Below, one piece after another: positions 33,696 through 46,250 of a stretch of 64,000 bases of DNA (position 1 is its first letter; every line of letters begins with the position of its first letter). The notes beneath the pieces were generated by a model. The model ran no database searches, was not told where the DNA came from, and worked only from the letters and a program-made list of their open reading frames with translations. The translations under genes and the position numbers were made by a program. The stretch lies in assembly GCA_030762175.1 (NCBI GenBank), contig CM060843.1, positions 112,683,369 to 112,747,368 of the forward strand, given 5' to 3'. The stretch is from Metallyticus violacea. Lineage: Eukaryota > Arthropoda > Insecta > Mantodea > Metallyticidae.

Positions 33696-34709
33696 GGGGG
33701 GGGGGGGAGCAAGATCTTCAGACCATGCGGGGGGTCATTGTATGTCGCAGCAAAATGGTCTGGGCGTGGTGCGCCGTGTTGAAACAATGTGAAGCGTACT
33801 CTGTCGTTGACACCCACCGAGAGCCCATGTCACTGCCACGATCCGCCCGCTCTACCCTTGAAGTCCTCTGAGCGGTCAGCTTTTCTCGAGCATTCAGAAA
33901 TACAGTGGATTATAAAAAACAGGCCTTTGGTATTGCAAGGATAGACGTTTATGATTTTTTAAAATACTATTTAAACATTTTAGGTTAATAGCTAATTTTG
34001 CACACTATTTCATTTATTGCTAAAAGTAAGCAATAACTTTATTAGTCATTTTAGAAAGGGCTTTATTCCAAATTTGCTAAAAAGAAGTTATCAGCATAGA
34101 AAAACTTTTATTATGCATTTTCACATTTCTGTCTAGGATGGACTTTATTTCAGTTATATTTACATCGGCTTAATTGGATATTGCAACTAAAGCAGTTGTG
34201 AGCTTTCAGGTATAAGAAAAAAGAGAGAAGTTGTAGGCACAAAAAACTGGGCCGCACTGCAATTAAGTATTATAACTAGGAATGGAAGTTCGGTCATGAA
34301 TACACGAAGTTAAGTATTTCGTGTGTTATACACATTGTACTGATGACATTAAATGAGATATATTTACAGCATTTACCGATATGCTTTGGCAATATTGGCA
34401 TTTACAATTAATTGTTCACAATGGCCTCTTTGCTACTTTGACCGTAGCATTTTCGTTGCTAGTTTGTAATGAACACTTGTCCGTGGAGCATAAGAATAAA
34501 AAGTAACATGAACAAGTCACTTATATCATTATGCTCTATTTCCGCCCGCCTGGTGCATTATGAGAGAAAACAAATACTCAGGTATTGGCTGTCAAATTAT
34601 TAAACAGGCACATTTATGTCGAAACGCGTTAAATGAATAATAACAATAATAATATGTAATGTTACAGCTATTAATATTTCATAAATTATATTTAATTGTT
34701 AATGTACAT
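33696..34709. other. Unannotated stretch; GC-rich to about 33,880
   Basis: After the poly-G tract, about 180 bp are markedly GC-rich compared with the window. No frame, repeat or RNA could be assigned. The remainder is AT-rich. Confidence 0.45.
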
Positions 34710-34785
34710 TGCTATAGCAGGAGCAAAATACCGCCTCCCTGATCTGTTAATTCAAAGTCCTGGGTTCAATTCCCGATCATGTCAA
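34710..34785 (+). repeat. tRNA-like segment
   Basis: GGGTTCAATTCCCGATCA supplies a good B-box (34,762-34,774), with TATAGCAGGAGC as a poor A-box about 45 bp upstream. Probably the decayed head of a SINE. Confidence 0.42.
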
Positions 34786-34789
34786 TCTG

Positions 34790-37700
34790 TCCACGCTTTA
34801 AGACGTCAAGGATTTGGAGCTCATTTGCCATCATTAATTAATTTAATTCGTCTTTACCATCATTCTCTCTGGACAATGTAGCCTCGCCCTATGGGCACCC
34901 CGGCCTCGAAAGTTATCTACAATACCGCAATGCCAATGCTCACTTCAGGAGAATAGTGGGCTTGATTTGGGCAAAAAAGATGTAGTAACAGTTTTCTTCA
35001 CCTTCTATACTAACCTGTACGTACAATTAACGGCAAGCTACAGTCAGCGTTCCTTAAACCTGTAGATGATTTGGTGTCCAGATGTCGTTCCCTAGTTATA
35101 ACTTAACTTCTGCTACAATAATAAAATTAACTTAGAGCAGGAAAATTGGAGAATGCAAGCACTTCTTTTCTATCAGAGGTCACTCTTTCAACCCTTACTT
35201 AAATAAAACGTGAGTAGGAAGAGTTGATCATATTCAGCGAGGATGCAACTCTACCGTAAACTGTTCAGAAATGTTTTCTGAGTGTCTTGATACCGGTACT
35301 TTGTTATAGATTAATTTTATGTTGATGTATTACAAATATACTATAATCTCATAGACAGTGATAAATGTATTCTGATACATTACACAAAATAATAAATCAA
35401 CTACCCTTCGCCTTTTGACATCATTAATAGCAACACAGTACTATGGAACAGCTAACATACACCTTTCGATATATTACAATTAAGCATGAATTAACTCTAC
35501 AAAACAGTAAGTACTATACTGGATCAATTGTATTTGTTAATGACATATTCGATGTTACTTTAAAGCAAACAAAGTTCTTCATATATCCCCAGAAGAAGAA
35601 TTTCATCAACGTCAGATATTAACCCTGGTAAATCTAGCAGACATATGAATGCTGATTTCACAACAGAACAAACGAATGGAATCGGCTGATATGAGTTACT
35701 GAGGCCAAACAAACAGAAGTACTGATAGTTGACAATTAAATCTTTTATCAAATAAAATGTCTGTAGAAGAGTAGGGAAGTAAGTGGTCGGATCATCTGCT
35801 GCAAATGTTTCTTCAGCCCGCATATCTCACCAGTTATTTCTCTGCCAAGCGAGAAGAAGAAAGGTATAGCAAGTTCAAGAAGGAAGTAGAGAGGCCAATT
35901 TTAAATACTAGGCACGGACCCTTTGTTCTTAGTGATGATGCGTAGCATAATGTTATTTGAACAAAGCAGATCTAAGAGGAACATGACTCAAGTTTCTGTA
36001 CAAAAATATTTAACAAGCTTGGACATGGAGGAAGATAATCTAAAATTTCAAGTGAGACATGAGCTGGAAATGTTTCCACAATTTTTCTTTATGATAAGTA
36101 ACAAATCTTTGCCTTCTTAACTTGAGCGTGGGTGTGAGACATCCCAGCATCTTGTTGCCGTATCTTTCGATGTCTGTACTGCAATCAAACTGAAGGCGCC
36201 ATAAAGTGTATGTTGAGAAACACAAGCAATCTGTGTGATCTTTACGGCCAGCCATAAAAGACAAAATAAACCGTCTAAAATCAGCTGTGAGACTGTTTCT
36301 TCCAAGAAACGTGCGCACTTTGCAAACCAAAGCTGTTACTGCGGTACTGCTATAAATACTGATGCACTTTGGGAACAAAATAAGGAACTTCGCTTGTCAC
36401 AAGCGCTTGAAGCAGGAAGTGTTGTCTCAAAAATTCCTGTTTTAATAATAATTGCTTCTGATGGCAACTATAATAATTTCATATAATTTCAGATATTGTT
36501 TAACAAGGTCAAGAATGATAATTAAAGGTACCAGTATTACAATTATGATAAGGGTTTTAATATTATATTTGTTAGTATATATACAGGTTTATTTGCCTTT
36601 TTGTTTAATGAGTAATAAGACAAGGGTTAAATTACTGAACATCTTTCAAACTGTATAACAATAGGACATGCTGGTCAGTTGTTGGAATGGTTAGGTAGAG
36701 GACCATGGCCTTGCCTCGAAGGAAGGTAGCCTTTTGTTAAGTCTAGATCCACTTTATCCTTCCGAAAATCGTCCCAGACAGATCCACCGACTGGAGGCCC
36801 AAATGTTGCATTACACTTTAAACCCAGGCATGGCAAGAATAATGATTACAATCGGTAACTTTAATTAGCCACATTCAAAAGAAGCTCATTATGCAGGCGT
36901 CTTGAAATTTACTTAAAAGTCAGCTATTTCCGACCATTTCAAAGGAATACCGCTTATATGGCCGAAATTGAAATTGTTAGGAAATTGAAAAAAAGTAGCC
37001 AGGAAGAAAACTTCAACCAATAAACACATTACAAAACCTAACGAATAGTAGCGAGCATGTAATATAAACGAAATTTATTGTGATCCAATAATGAACTAGA
37101 AGTGAACCAAGTTCAATAATATTTAAAGGAAATGAACCTTTGCGTAACGAGCGGAACGAATTCACATAATAAATTTAATATTAAACATAAGAAGTAAGTT
37201 TGAGAAAGAGATGAGAAGACGGAGAGATAGAGTAGCGGGACAGTACGAGTGACCAGACACCAGGCAGTATACTACAATGATATTAGTAAGGCATTCAATA
37301 AATGAAAGATATAGCATTACATTTCAGTGAACGAAATACGTCGATATTAAGATAACATACGAGCCGCATTTAAATAAGTGTTAAAGTTACGACATTCAGA
37401 TTATTCTTATAGTAAAGTGATCAGTGTTATAAGAAAGTGTTATAACAAAATTATAGGCGGCAGCCACGTGTGAATTTGTTACGGAGGAATGCAGTTAAAG
37501 CGAAAATTAAAGTTACATGAATAGTGCATATAATTTTCGAGTGACGAACTTTAGCCTTAGGGCAACCCTACAGTAAATATCAAAACCAGAATTATAACCA
37601 AACGACAGACGCACAGCATGTTTCTAAATCCTTCCATTGCCCAATAAATTAAAAGTTCAACTGTAGTCGAAATTGTATTATTCAGTGAAGAACCCCCCCC

Positions 37701-38096
37701 CCTCTCTTCATAATGACAACACGTCATTAAAACAGTTCAAATTTCCCTGAGATTGCTACCCTCTGCATTGGAACTAGGGAAATAGGAAACACCCAACTCC
37801 AGATTTCAAGACCGAGGCAGCGCAAGAAGATCATTTAATCATCCAATCTAACTAATTATTCAGTATTCCAAAAATTATAGAACATCAAATTAAAAACCTC
37901 CAATAATAATACTTGTTCCACGCTTTACATTCTAAGTTTTCATTCAATAGACATATTTGATTAGCTTTATAATTATGAGTGATATTCTCAGAATTATTTT
38001 TAGGTTATTTAATCATTCTTACGATGAATAAATATCTTCATTTATAGTTATACTTGCATTGAAACGTTGATTAATACCTTTGTAACATATTCTTTT
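34790..38096. other. Unannotated 3.3-kb stretch
   Basis: No gene recognised. Overlapping frames at 35,560-36,490 on both strands are slightly longer than chance neighbours (up to 112 codons on the minus strand, 36,378-36,040). The plus-strand frame at 36,235-36,486 ends in an Asn/Lys/Leu-rich helix-like stretch (DALWEQNKELRLSQALEA). I cannot assign either. At 37,200-37,720 a purine-rich part with a polyA-like AATAAATTAAAAG and a C10 tract (37,693-37,702) could be an LTR remnant. Confidence 0.35.
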
Positions 38097-38221
38097 TAGG
38101 CCTGGAACGCTTTCTTCCTTAAAAAAAAATCCCAATTTTTCATGTCATCTCATTTATCATCAATACCCACAGCCTGCGAAGTCTCAGAATTAAAAATGGG
38201 CGTTAAACACTATTAAAAAAA
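38097..38221 (+). mobile_element. SINE-B copy, 5'-truncated
   Basis: Only the 3' half is present: TAGGCCTGGAACGCTTTCTT, then CCCAATTTTTCATGTCATCT, GCCTGCGAAGTCTCAG and ATGGGCGTTAAACACTATTA plus A-rich sequence. 5' truncation is expected from incomplete reverse transcription. Confidence 0.87.
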
Positions 38222-38649
38222 CAATTTCCTTGCTTGAAAATGAAGCTGCTGGAGCACATTCCAATATTCTCATAGTCAGGTATCTGTTTCATAAGCATAC
38301 ACAACTGTTAAGTGATTCTGGATCATTTCGGAACACGTCACTGATGTTTAAATATCATAACATATTTTCATATAGTCAAAAAAATTAAAATAAAAACCTT
38401 AATGATTAATATAATAAACACACGAAAAGAAATTGAATGTAAATTAACGTCCCAGGATATCTGTATAACATTTTTATGTTATTTATGCGTTCTTAAGGTT
38501 ATTACTAATATAGAAGAATAAGATGCTGAAAGCTTGAGAATTACACAGTAAACATTTATTTCCCTGCTAAGAAACGAAACATTTAAAACTGCAAAGCTGT
38601 GCATTGGTAAAAACCGTTGAGATAGTCTAAAGATAACTATAAATATGTT
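38222..38649. other. AT-rich unannotated stretch
   Basis: Nothing recognised. Confidence 0.5.
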
Positions 38650-39050
38650 GTATAGTGAGAGAACGAAGGCTTTCACGACCGGAGTCATAGATTTAACCAC
38701 AATTTTCTTCCGGGCATTTGTGCCGTGTTCTGCTGGAGATGAGAATTCCAGACGTTTCGTCCGCAACTACGGCGGACATCTTCAGTGGCGTGGACGAAGT
38801 CTCCTCAGAGAAGGTATCACTAGGTCTGAAGTGTTGGCTGTCAGAGTCGCTATGTTTATACTGCCAGTGTCTCCGCTGGTTGGCCCGGGACGAACAGTGA
38901 TCGGTCGGCCTGCCTCTTTTGTGCTGCTGCTCTCTTGTGATAAGACTCGCTATGTTTTCATGTGTTGTGTGTCGTGCTCTGTTTTTCAACTGCTGGATAC
39001 CAGTTGCTGTTTAGTTTCAGAGTGTTTTGTGCAGTTTCAGTATATATAGA
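38650..39050. repeat. GC-rich island, probable mobile-element fragment
   Basis: A block of clearly higher GC than its surroundings, with abrupt edges and open frames on both strands (plus 38,645-39,049, 134 codons; minus 38,989-38,693, 98 codons). The minus-strand reading contains SEETSSTPLKMSAVVADETS. It resembles in style the ends of retroelements that recur in insect genomes, but I cannot name a family. Only one copy is present here. A host exon cannot be excluded. Confidence 0.35.
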
Positions 39051-40048
39051 ATCTTGTGGGAAGTAATTGGGGAGAATAGCAAAAGCTTTTCTATGAATGC
39101 ATATACTATATTTTGGGCAGCGTTAACTTCCAATTTCGTTCCTCCTCCGTTATCTCTGTGTTCCAATCAGAGGTTAATGAAGAACTACCTGTGATATGCC
39201 TGACTCATCTATGTGTTGTTTGTTTTTTAATATTTTATTGTGTACTTGTATAATGCAACTTAAAAGGTAATTTCATTTCCAAAGTGTCCTGAATACTGTA
39301 GTCCTATTATGTAATCTTTAAGAATAATCTTCCCTGGAACTCACAAGACACCCAGGCTTCCAAATACACCAGTGTCTTTATGCTTACGAGCAACAAGTTC
39401 AAAGGTACCATAAAATCTTGTGCTAATGACTTTTGATAAAACACATAGTTTTTCTTTTTATTTAGCGTCTGTCTATTTGTTGTTGACTTTCATATAAAAG
39501 AACTCTTAAGATTCAGTTCACCCAGGTTCACATTTGTCACAACAGAACCAATAGAAAGTGTTACTACTTGACAACCACAGAGCCATCCAGTTTTGGTGTA
39601 CACATCTGCACTGAATATACTCATATTTATTTTGTCTATATATTTACGCGTTTTGTTACTGTTGAGAACCATCTTTCTACCTTTTGTAAATGTTAACTTT
39701 ATTCTAAAGAAAGTAATTATAGCTTGTAATAATTCATTATAGTCATAAATAACCGTTGAACCATGATCGTATTTTTTAACAGCTGAACAGCGCATTTCTT
39801 TTGTCTCTTGTAAACTGTTGTGTGGGAAAGGAAATGTGGGACATTGAATTAATCAAATCGCCCTATTTGTTACTTTCATTGCATGTTGTTTTTCGTATCA
39901 TTCGTTTTTAGTTCCTTCTTCAAAAATCGCATTTTCTTATCTTTCTCTCCCCCCCCCTCCAGGTCATTGTTAGCAATGACCATAGTGAGTAGAAAGATAC
40001 ACTAGAAAGTAGTAGCAAATTCGATGGTGAGCCATAGATATAACATCT
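39051..40048. other. Unannotated stretch
   Basis: A 101-codon minus-strand frame (39,795-39,490) has no recognisable domain. A short C tract lies near 39,950. No other feature. Confidence 0.4.
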
Positions 40049-40302
40049 ACGCTCTTATAACATTTCAGGTCATCAGCATCCCATTTAATTCAGGGCGTGA
40101 AACGAACGATAAATTTTGCTCAGAGGTCTTTTCTTGAGGTTTTTTATGTGTAGTAAATCTACGACATGGGACCCACGGCTTTACTTCCCTTCTAAAGAAA
40201 GGCATATTTTGGATTTTTACTCCCGAAAAAATCCAACTACACTGGCCGGAATTGAATCCCGGTCTTGGGTCTACGAGGCAAGTATAGTAACCATTGGAAG
40301 AG
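40049..40302 (-). mobile_element. SINE-A copy, diverged head
   Basis: The reverse complement keeps the family body (CATGTCGTAGATTTAC, GACCTCTGAGCAAAATTT, CGTTTCACGCCCTGAA, CTGATGACCTGAAATG) and a B-box reading GGGATTCAATTCCGGCC. The tRNA 5' end is degraded (CCAATGGTTACTATACTTGC). No clear target duplication. Two opposing frames across it (111 and 85 codons) are SINE read-through. Confidence 0.85.
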
Positions 40303-41376
40303 CATACCTGCCTAATTTGCAAATATCATTCTATCCCATGGAAATTCAAGCATTTTCCTTTGTCCACAAACTACAATGCCCGCTCAAAGAACCTGATTTA
40401 AAGAAAGGAAACGCATTTAGATGTAGACTTTTGACACTCAAGTGTGTCTAAGAAACTTACGACGAACTACTGATTAGTTATTTAATTTTATTTGGAGACA
40501 GCGAACATTTTTTTTTTTGAGGAGAATGGGGTTGGTAGACCTAGAAACTACCTCTTATCGCAGATACATTGATATTGTTTTCTTTATGCAACAACTAACT
40601 TTATATATCTGTGAAACAGCTTTCTTTCTTTTCCATTCAAGTGATTCTCGATACATCTACTTCTTTTATTAGAAACTCTAGATTCCGTGTCCTGGATATG
40701 ATCAGCAGTATATTTTTATACATCTAGGTTAGCGAATATTATGCGGAGGGGGGTAAGAGAGAAGTTAACTTTCCGTCTGCCAACTTACAGTTAGACATTA
40801 TATTTTGTATGTAGTAAACTTCCAAGTGAATTACGAAAAAATTGGAGACAATTTAAATGAGTATGGGAACCAGAAACAATAAAGTTGTCCATACTCATGT
40901 TCAGCACTGAGCAAAAAATAGTTTAAAAAGTTTAAAAGAACAGCTAGAAACAACAAAATTCAAACCTGTGCCCTCCGTGTGGATAGTTGGCTAAGACTCA
41001 CATCTATAACTGTGTTATGGAAGTGACAGCAGTTTAACATAATAATGTTTTATCTGCATCCTCCATACAAGATCAAGAAATTAAGTTCTAAAGAGAAATG
41101 AAATCGCAGTTTTTAGTATTTACTGGGGGTTGTACAAATTTAATTATCGCCATGAGAAAAACATTATACCAGAATGTCGTGTTACAAGGAGAAAGCCCGT
41201 TTCCTTAACTTGCTGCAAAGTCAAGCTAGTTCAGAAAATAATAATCCAGCAGATCGCTGTATTTCAGGATATGACACGGTTGTTAAGGAAAAAAACGCTT
41301 CCAATGTGTACAGGAACTCTCTTCAGTAACACCGCGAGCGCTGATAATTTTTCGGTAATTTAATTAAGGGAATGAA
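40303..41376. other. Unannotated stretch with a weak tRNA-like site
   Basis: At 40,955-41,022 the minus strand has GGCACAGGTTTGAATTTTGT (B-box-like) with TCTTAGCCAACTATCC upstream, a possible decayed tRNA-derived head. Otherwise nothing. Confidence 0.4.
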
Positions 41377-42236
41377 TGTTGGTACCCCTTCAAAAGGGAG
41401 GAATTAATTAGAATATATGTAACATTTTATTTCATCTAGCTGTAAGTGAAGGGTTCTGTAAGTTGTGTAAAAATGTCACGAAAAGTAGGAATTATCGCTC
41501 GGACAGCGGAGAGAAGTTTTGGCAGACAATAAAGTAAATTCTTCTTTTGTTCATTGGAAGACAGTTGCTTTTCCCCAGGGCAGGTATGTTGGCAAAGAAG
41601 AACGCCGCTAATAACTGTGCTATCGTTAAGGTACGTTGAACTCTAACGTACGGTAGAAATTGAAATTGAACGCTGGTCGAATCGCCAAGTTGTTATGTTC
41701 AGATAATCTGAGTAACCAATAATATGAGATTTGCATGAAGTCACCGATAGCCTATAAGGATGTCTAAATCCACAGTGGCGGGAAAATAGAGCGTTCCTTT
41801 ATCACGTGATCAAGCGAGTCTTATTGAGTATTTAAGGACATGAAATTGCCTTTTTGTGGATATTCAGCATTCAGAAGTCAGAATTAGCCCGGGGAACTCG
41901 CACGGGAACATCAATTCTGCTTGGCGCTTCTTCTCAGTAGTCAGAAAACTCTGTCAGGTGTTATAGCTCCGCGTGTCTGCCAAACGTCTCATTACTGCGA
42001 TCCGAAGAGAAACGCCCTGGTACGTACTTTTTGTTGAATAAACGACGTCAACTGGCAGATAACAAGGTGTTCTTTCTCGTCAACACACCTCCTTTAATTT
42101 CCCTCATTCAACCCGGCGCTATGAGGTTCCAAAAACCAGCAACATTCTGTAGATCGACAAGAAGAGTTATTTAGCGGTGAGCTGTATCTCCATATAATCA
42201 AACTTCCATCGCCATTCTTCCCGCCACCAATAACTC
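41377..42236 (+). repeat. LTR-like dispersed repeat, copy 2
   Basis: Aligns with 1,695-2,505 over its whole length. This copy suggests a left boundary at TGTTGGTACCCCTTCAAAAG. It contains the TATA-like TATTTAAGG (41,828 on), a polyA-like AATAAACGAC near 42,036 and a CAACA at 42,081-42,085 that could be an LTR end, about 709 bp from the start. The alignment with copy 1 continues past that point through CAACCCGGCGCTATGAG and TGTAGATCGACAAGAAGAGT to about 42,236. The units are therefore either longer LTRs or LTR plus leader. No coding potential. Confidence 0.6.
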
Positions 42237-44532
42237 CATTGTTTGTTGTTATCATAATTATTTTGAGACCAAAGTCTCGAAATAAATATCTATGACAATA
42301 AGCATGAGTTTGAAAGCTCAATTAAATTACCTAAGACAAATTATAATCAAGAGGGGGATTCGGTGAGATAAAAGCAATGCGAGAACGATGCCATTTTTTT
42401 AACTTTTAATTTAATTATTAAAGTGATTTGGTTTCCTGCTTGGTCTTCCTGAAAACATCCAATTTTATTAGCTTTTATTCCTAGCAGAGCCGCATGGAGA
42501 TCTAAATGAAATAAAATATAACTGAACACTATTATTACTACTTTTTGTATCAATTATGTCATTTTTGGGAGACAGTGAAATAATCGAATCAAAGCAGAGG
42601 TGATAGACTGCATTGTTAATAGATTTTGTTCCAAGAAGGACTACGAAGATATCTGTAATAGAATAATTAAAAACAAGTGAATTTTTGAAGTTGTAATATC
42701 AGTTTTTAGTAAAGGTGTTTATTTTATAAGTTAATTTAATGTTAAATTACAATTTTACACTTTTTATTTATTATTTTATTTAAATCATATTTATTGTTTT
42801 CCTTGTAATAATTAATAGCAATTCCATGTTTGTGATTTTGTGATCGTTATAAGGTATCAATGAGACCATACATTGAGTGAAAGGCGCTTGGGTGCAATTA
42901 CCTTGAAAATGAACCTAGATGGATAAGACCTCATGCTGAGGAACCAGGAATTGTGGCGCAGATGGAAAGCAAGATCCTATTCTATAGGCGCACGATGACT
43001 CTTTCTCCAGTTTGAGATACGCAATTCTCCCCTATAAACCAAATTCAGTAAACCTGCCATATAGTGACTTCTTCCTCCTTCCACTATTGAACAAGCCACT
43101 TTGTGGTAAGCGATTTCAAGACAATGGCGAGTTATTTCTGCAGTGATGAATTTGCAAACAGTCAGAATGATCGAGGTAACCAATGGCTATTATTTGTTTG
43201 ATGAAAACTGAGTTATGAATTCAACAAATGCACGGATTTGTTGATCATGGCACAAATTCGTGTCCCTCCTCTTTTGTAAACAGTTCACAAATTATCCTCT
43301 CTGATCAATTAGATTATTAATAAATAAAAATATCAATATAAATCTATAGAGGGATTTTCCGCAAGCACTGCTTATGTTGGGGTGGAGACATTTTAATTGT
43401 ATATGAAACTGCTGTTCTGATAATGAGACAATGTGGCCATTGTGGGACTAATAGAGAGATGTTTGCTTTCAATGTATACGCCTTGCTACCTCCGTCCTGT
43501 TCATGTCCAGTAATGATTCCTTATCTCTTCCTCTTTACGGCCGTTCGGCCCGAGCAAAAGCGCGGAGGGATATAGTGCTTAAAGACAGCACATATCAGCT
43601 TTCGGTAAACAGGTATCGCCTTGAAGAGGGAAAACGCAGAGAAAGACTAACTCAAATATTATAATCTTGGAAAGGTGTCTCTATTTCTTTTTGGCAATGG
43701 TTAAAAATGTATCGACTGCTCCGCCTAGATTAAATAATCATAGTAGTAGTCATTGTTCTTATTTTTAGTATTCTATTCAATGTTATTTCATTTAGTCACG
43801 GTATTAGCTCCCAAAGAGCCCTTCATTGTCTAGGCTCTCTTCTTATTCTGCTGGCCGCATTGGTCTCAAAAAAAAAAACGTTTCAGTTCCAAGTCTCTAT
43901 TTCAGGTTATAGGATGTTTAACTATTTTAAAACTGTATTTTGTATAATTCTTTTTTCTTCTTCCACGAAAGGAGTCAAAACGTTCAGAGTTTTAAAAGTG
44001 AATTATTCTCAGTTGTCTGCTGACGATGTCTAACAAACCTTGACGTCACCGGCTGTTGTGGTATCAACTTTAACACTCGAGGACACAATGAACAACAAGA
44101 GATGCGCAAGGGAGAGGGATTATTCAGAGCAGATCTGGGTAATGAATACTGGACGCTGCTGTTGGACCCATAATTGTGTCCCACTATCTAATCTACCGTT
44201 AATGCCCTCCAGCACATACAGAGGACGGTCCTGTACCACGAGTTATTGTGGCATCGTTGTCACCGTCGGCCACCGGGTGGATTAAGCGAGGATTGTTACC
44301 AGCATGTTCTCAGATAGTCTGGAAGATGTCCCTTTTGGGTCCCTTTAAATAGATTACACAGTCTCATAAGAACCTCTGATTTTCCTTCGTGAAATATTTT
44401 ATTTTATAAGTAGAATTATTTGATAAGATAACATTGAATTAGCACAATTAATTTAAAGAAAAAGGATATTAATTGAGACCAAAGTCTGTTAAGTACTGCT
44501 AATAAATCCTACCCCCCCCCCCATTAACAATA
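42237..44532. other. Unannotated 2.3-kb stretch
   Basis: Nothing recognised. A less AT-rich part (43,980-44,340) carries an 81-codon plus-strand frame without known motifs. A C11 tract lies at 44,512-44,522. Confidence 0.45.
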
Positions 44533-44809
44533 ATACGGCCACGGGTGGCCGAAGTCTTTAGGCACGCACTCCTGAGCGGGAGGTCTGCGGTTCGAATTCC
44601 ACCAAGACCGTGTTTCCTGACTGACGTTTTTTCCCAGATTTTCCTCACTTTTCTTAAATAGTAAATGCCGGGGAGGCTCCCTAAACTCAGACCTGGAACA
44701 CTTCCCCAATTCTTTCCCAATATATCATTTCATCTCATGTATCATCAGTGACCACCCCCTGTGATGCCTCAGTAGTTAAATCGGGCGTTAAACAATATTT
44801 AAAAAAAAC
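44533..44809 (+). mobile_element. SINE-B copy
   Basis: ACGGCCACGGGTGGCCGAAG (A-box) and TGCGGTTCGAATTCCACC (B-box) open a full-length copy with the usual body (AAATGCCGGGGAGGCTCCC, CCCAATATATCATTTCATCT, GATGCCTCAGTAG). The tail is CGGGCGTTAAACAATATT plus A-rich sequence. TTAACAATA (44,524-44,532) and TTAACGATA (44,810-44,818) flank it, 8 of 9 identical, a probable target duplication. Minus-strand frames of 73 and 61 codons are shadows of the SINE. Confidence 0.92.
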
Positions 44810-44818
44810 TTAACGATA

Positions 44819-45359
44819 AGTTCAAACATTTTTCCGATACTCATATGGCTTCAGCACTTGTTTTTTTTTTCTTCTTTTTTTTCATGATAAACTGCTGTGA
44901 ATTTATAAACGTACTATGTTTATTCAATTAATATTGAATGGATATTGCTCTTGTTTTAACTTGCTACGTAGGTTAACGAATAAATAAATATTGCAACATG
45001 TTGTAGATGTAAAAAATGTACAAATAAATCGACTGAAACAAAACACATAGAAATGATATCAACATACCTTGAAAAAAAGAGAAAAAATCGTATAGTGGAG
45101 TTTCACACTTCTATAATAACTGAGCAAAAACAAAAAATAAAACAAACCCACTGAATGAAAGATAATCTTAAAGGGTGTAGATAAAAGAATGCGCGCGCCA
45201 AAGGTTGCTGAGAATGTCAACAGTTAAGAGGAAAGTTCAATGCGAAGAAGAAACTCTAGAAAGATAATGCAGTGCTTTGATAACTAATTGAAAAAGTGCA
45301 CAAACCTTAAGGAGTAATGTTTTGATAAGCAGTGAAGTGGCATTTATGAGATGCCGCCC
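44819..45359. other. AT-rich unannotated stretch
   Basis: Nothing recognised. Confidence 0.5.
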
Positions 45360-46250
45360 TCACCCCCAGTTGAAATATTACCAAAATTAGTATAATCAAG
45401 GGCATATATTATATAAATATTATTAAAATTAAAGTGTACAATTTATATGTATTACATTGGTCATTAAGTTATTTCGGTAATTCATGACGAAACTGCAGAA
45501 ATAAGCCTGGAAATGTATTTTGGGCTGGACAAAAGAGCCAGATGGCCCTAAACATCTTTTGTGTATGTTGTGAGAAGCTTTGTGTAAGAAGGGTCGCCAT
45601 TAAGATTTATAGAAAATGTTAGGGAAATGAAAAGGTCATAAACCCCTCTATTATGTGAAAAGTCATAAAGCTTAGCTTTGTTAAAATCTTAAGGCGAAAC
45701 GTAGTATAGCACTTGCTGATGCTGATCATTGAGGGTGAAATAAATTATAGAGCGCGACATAACGGAACAAAGGGTGAAGGAACAGCTCGAATATAAGGCC
45801 TAAGGAAACATCCAATCAGGGAACTTAGGAAAATTATATGCAGCGCCACGGCCAATAGATAGCCGTACTGTCGAAATTATTGAATAGTGATATTTTAAAA
45901 TGGTAGATGGCTTACCGACCGGACGAAGGGATAGTTTATAAAAGGTTGTGATTTTGGGGCCCCAAGAGAGTAAGGTGAGAGTTTAGTTATCGGGAAGATT
46001 AAGTCGAGAGTTTAGCTATTGGAGAAATTAAGGTTAGTGTTTAGTTATCGGGAGAGGAGAATAATTAAAGGCGACCCCTTAGCACTGAACAGTAAATACA
46101 AGTGAATAAGTCGTGTTGCCTTAGATCCTAAGATTTTGTTCATCTATTGCCTGACTTCCAGTCCTATTCCTCCATTGACCTGAAAAGATCAGAAAATTCC
46201 AGCGCTCTACCGAATCTAGCTGTGACACTTCCAAACAGCGTCGGGAGAAG
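45360..46250 (+). repeat. Possible LTR with 29-bp triple tandem repeat
   Basis: A purine-rich segment with a good TATA box (GTTTATAAAAGG at 45,934-45,945). Some 30 bp further are three tandem 29-bp units at 45,975-46,003, 46,004-46,032 and 46,033-46,061 (core GAGTTTAGTTATCGGGA), and a possible polyA signal-like GTGAATAAGTCG follows near 46,101. Composition and layout resemble an insect LTR, but no partner LTR or coding region was found and both edges are guesses. The tandem repeat itself is certain. Confidence 0.38.

Noticed and set aside
36660..36850. Possible coding or LINE-derived segment (GHAGQLLEWLGRGPWPCLEG)
   Set aside because: The reading is short and has no neighbouring block in the right order; I could not tie it to any family.
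39490..39795. 101-codon minus-strand frame
   Set aside because: No domain, AT-rich composition as in flanking DNA, and no homologue recognised.
40116..40451. 111-codon plus-strand open frame
   Set aside because: Most of it is antisense SINE-A; no independent coding evidence.
1695..42236. A single LTR retrotransposon spanning the two related 0.8-kb repeats
   Set aside because: The copies are 40 kb apart with unrelated insertions between them and no gag-pol, and their sequences differ by many substitutions and indels.
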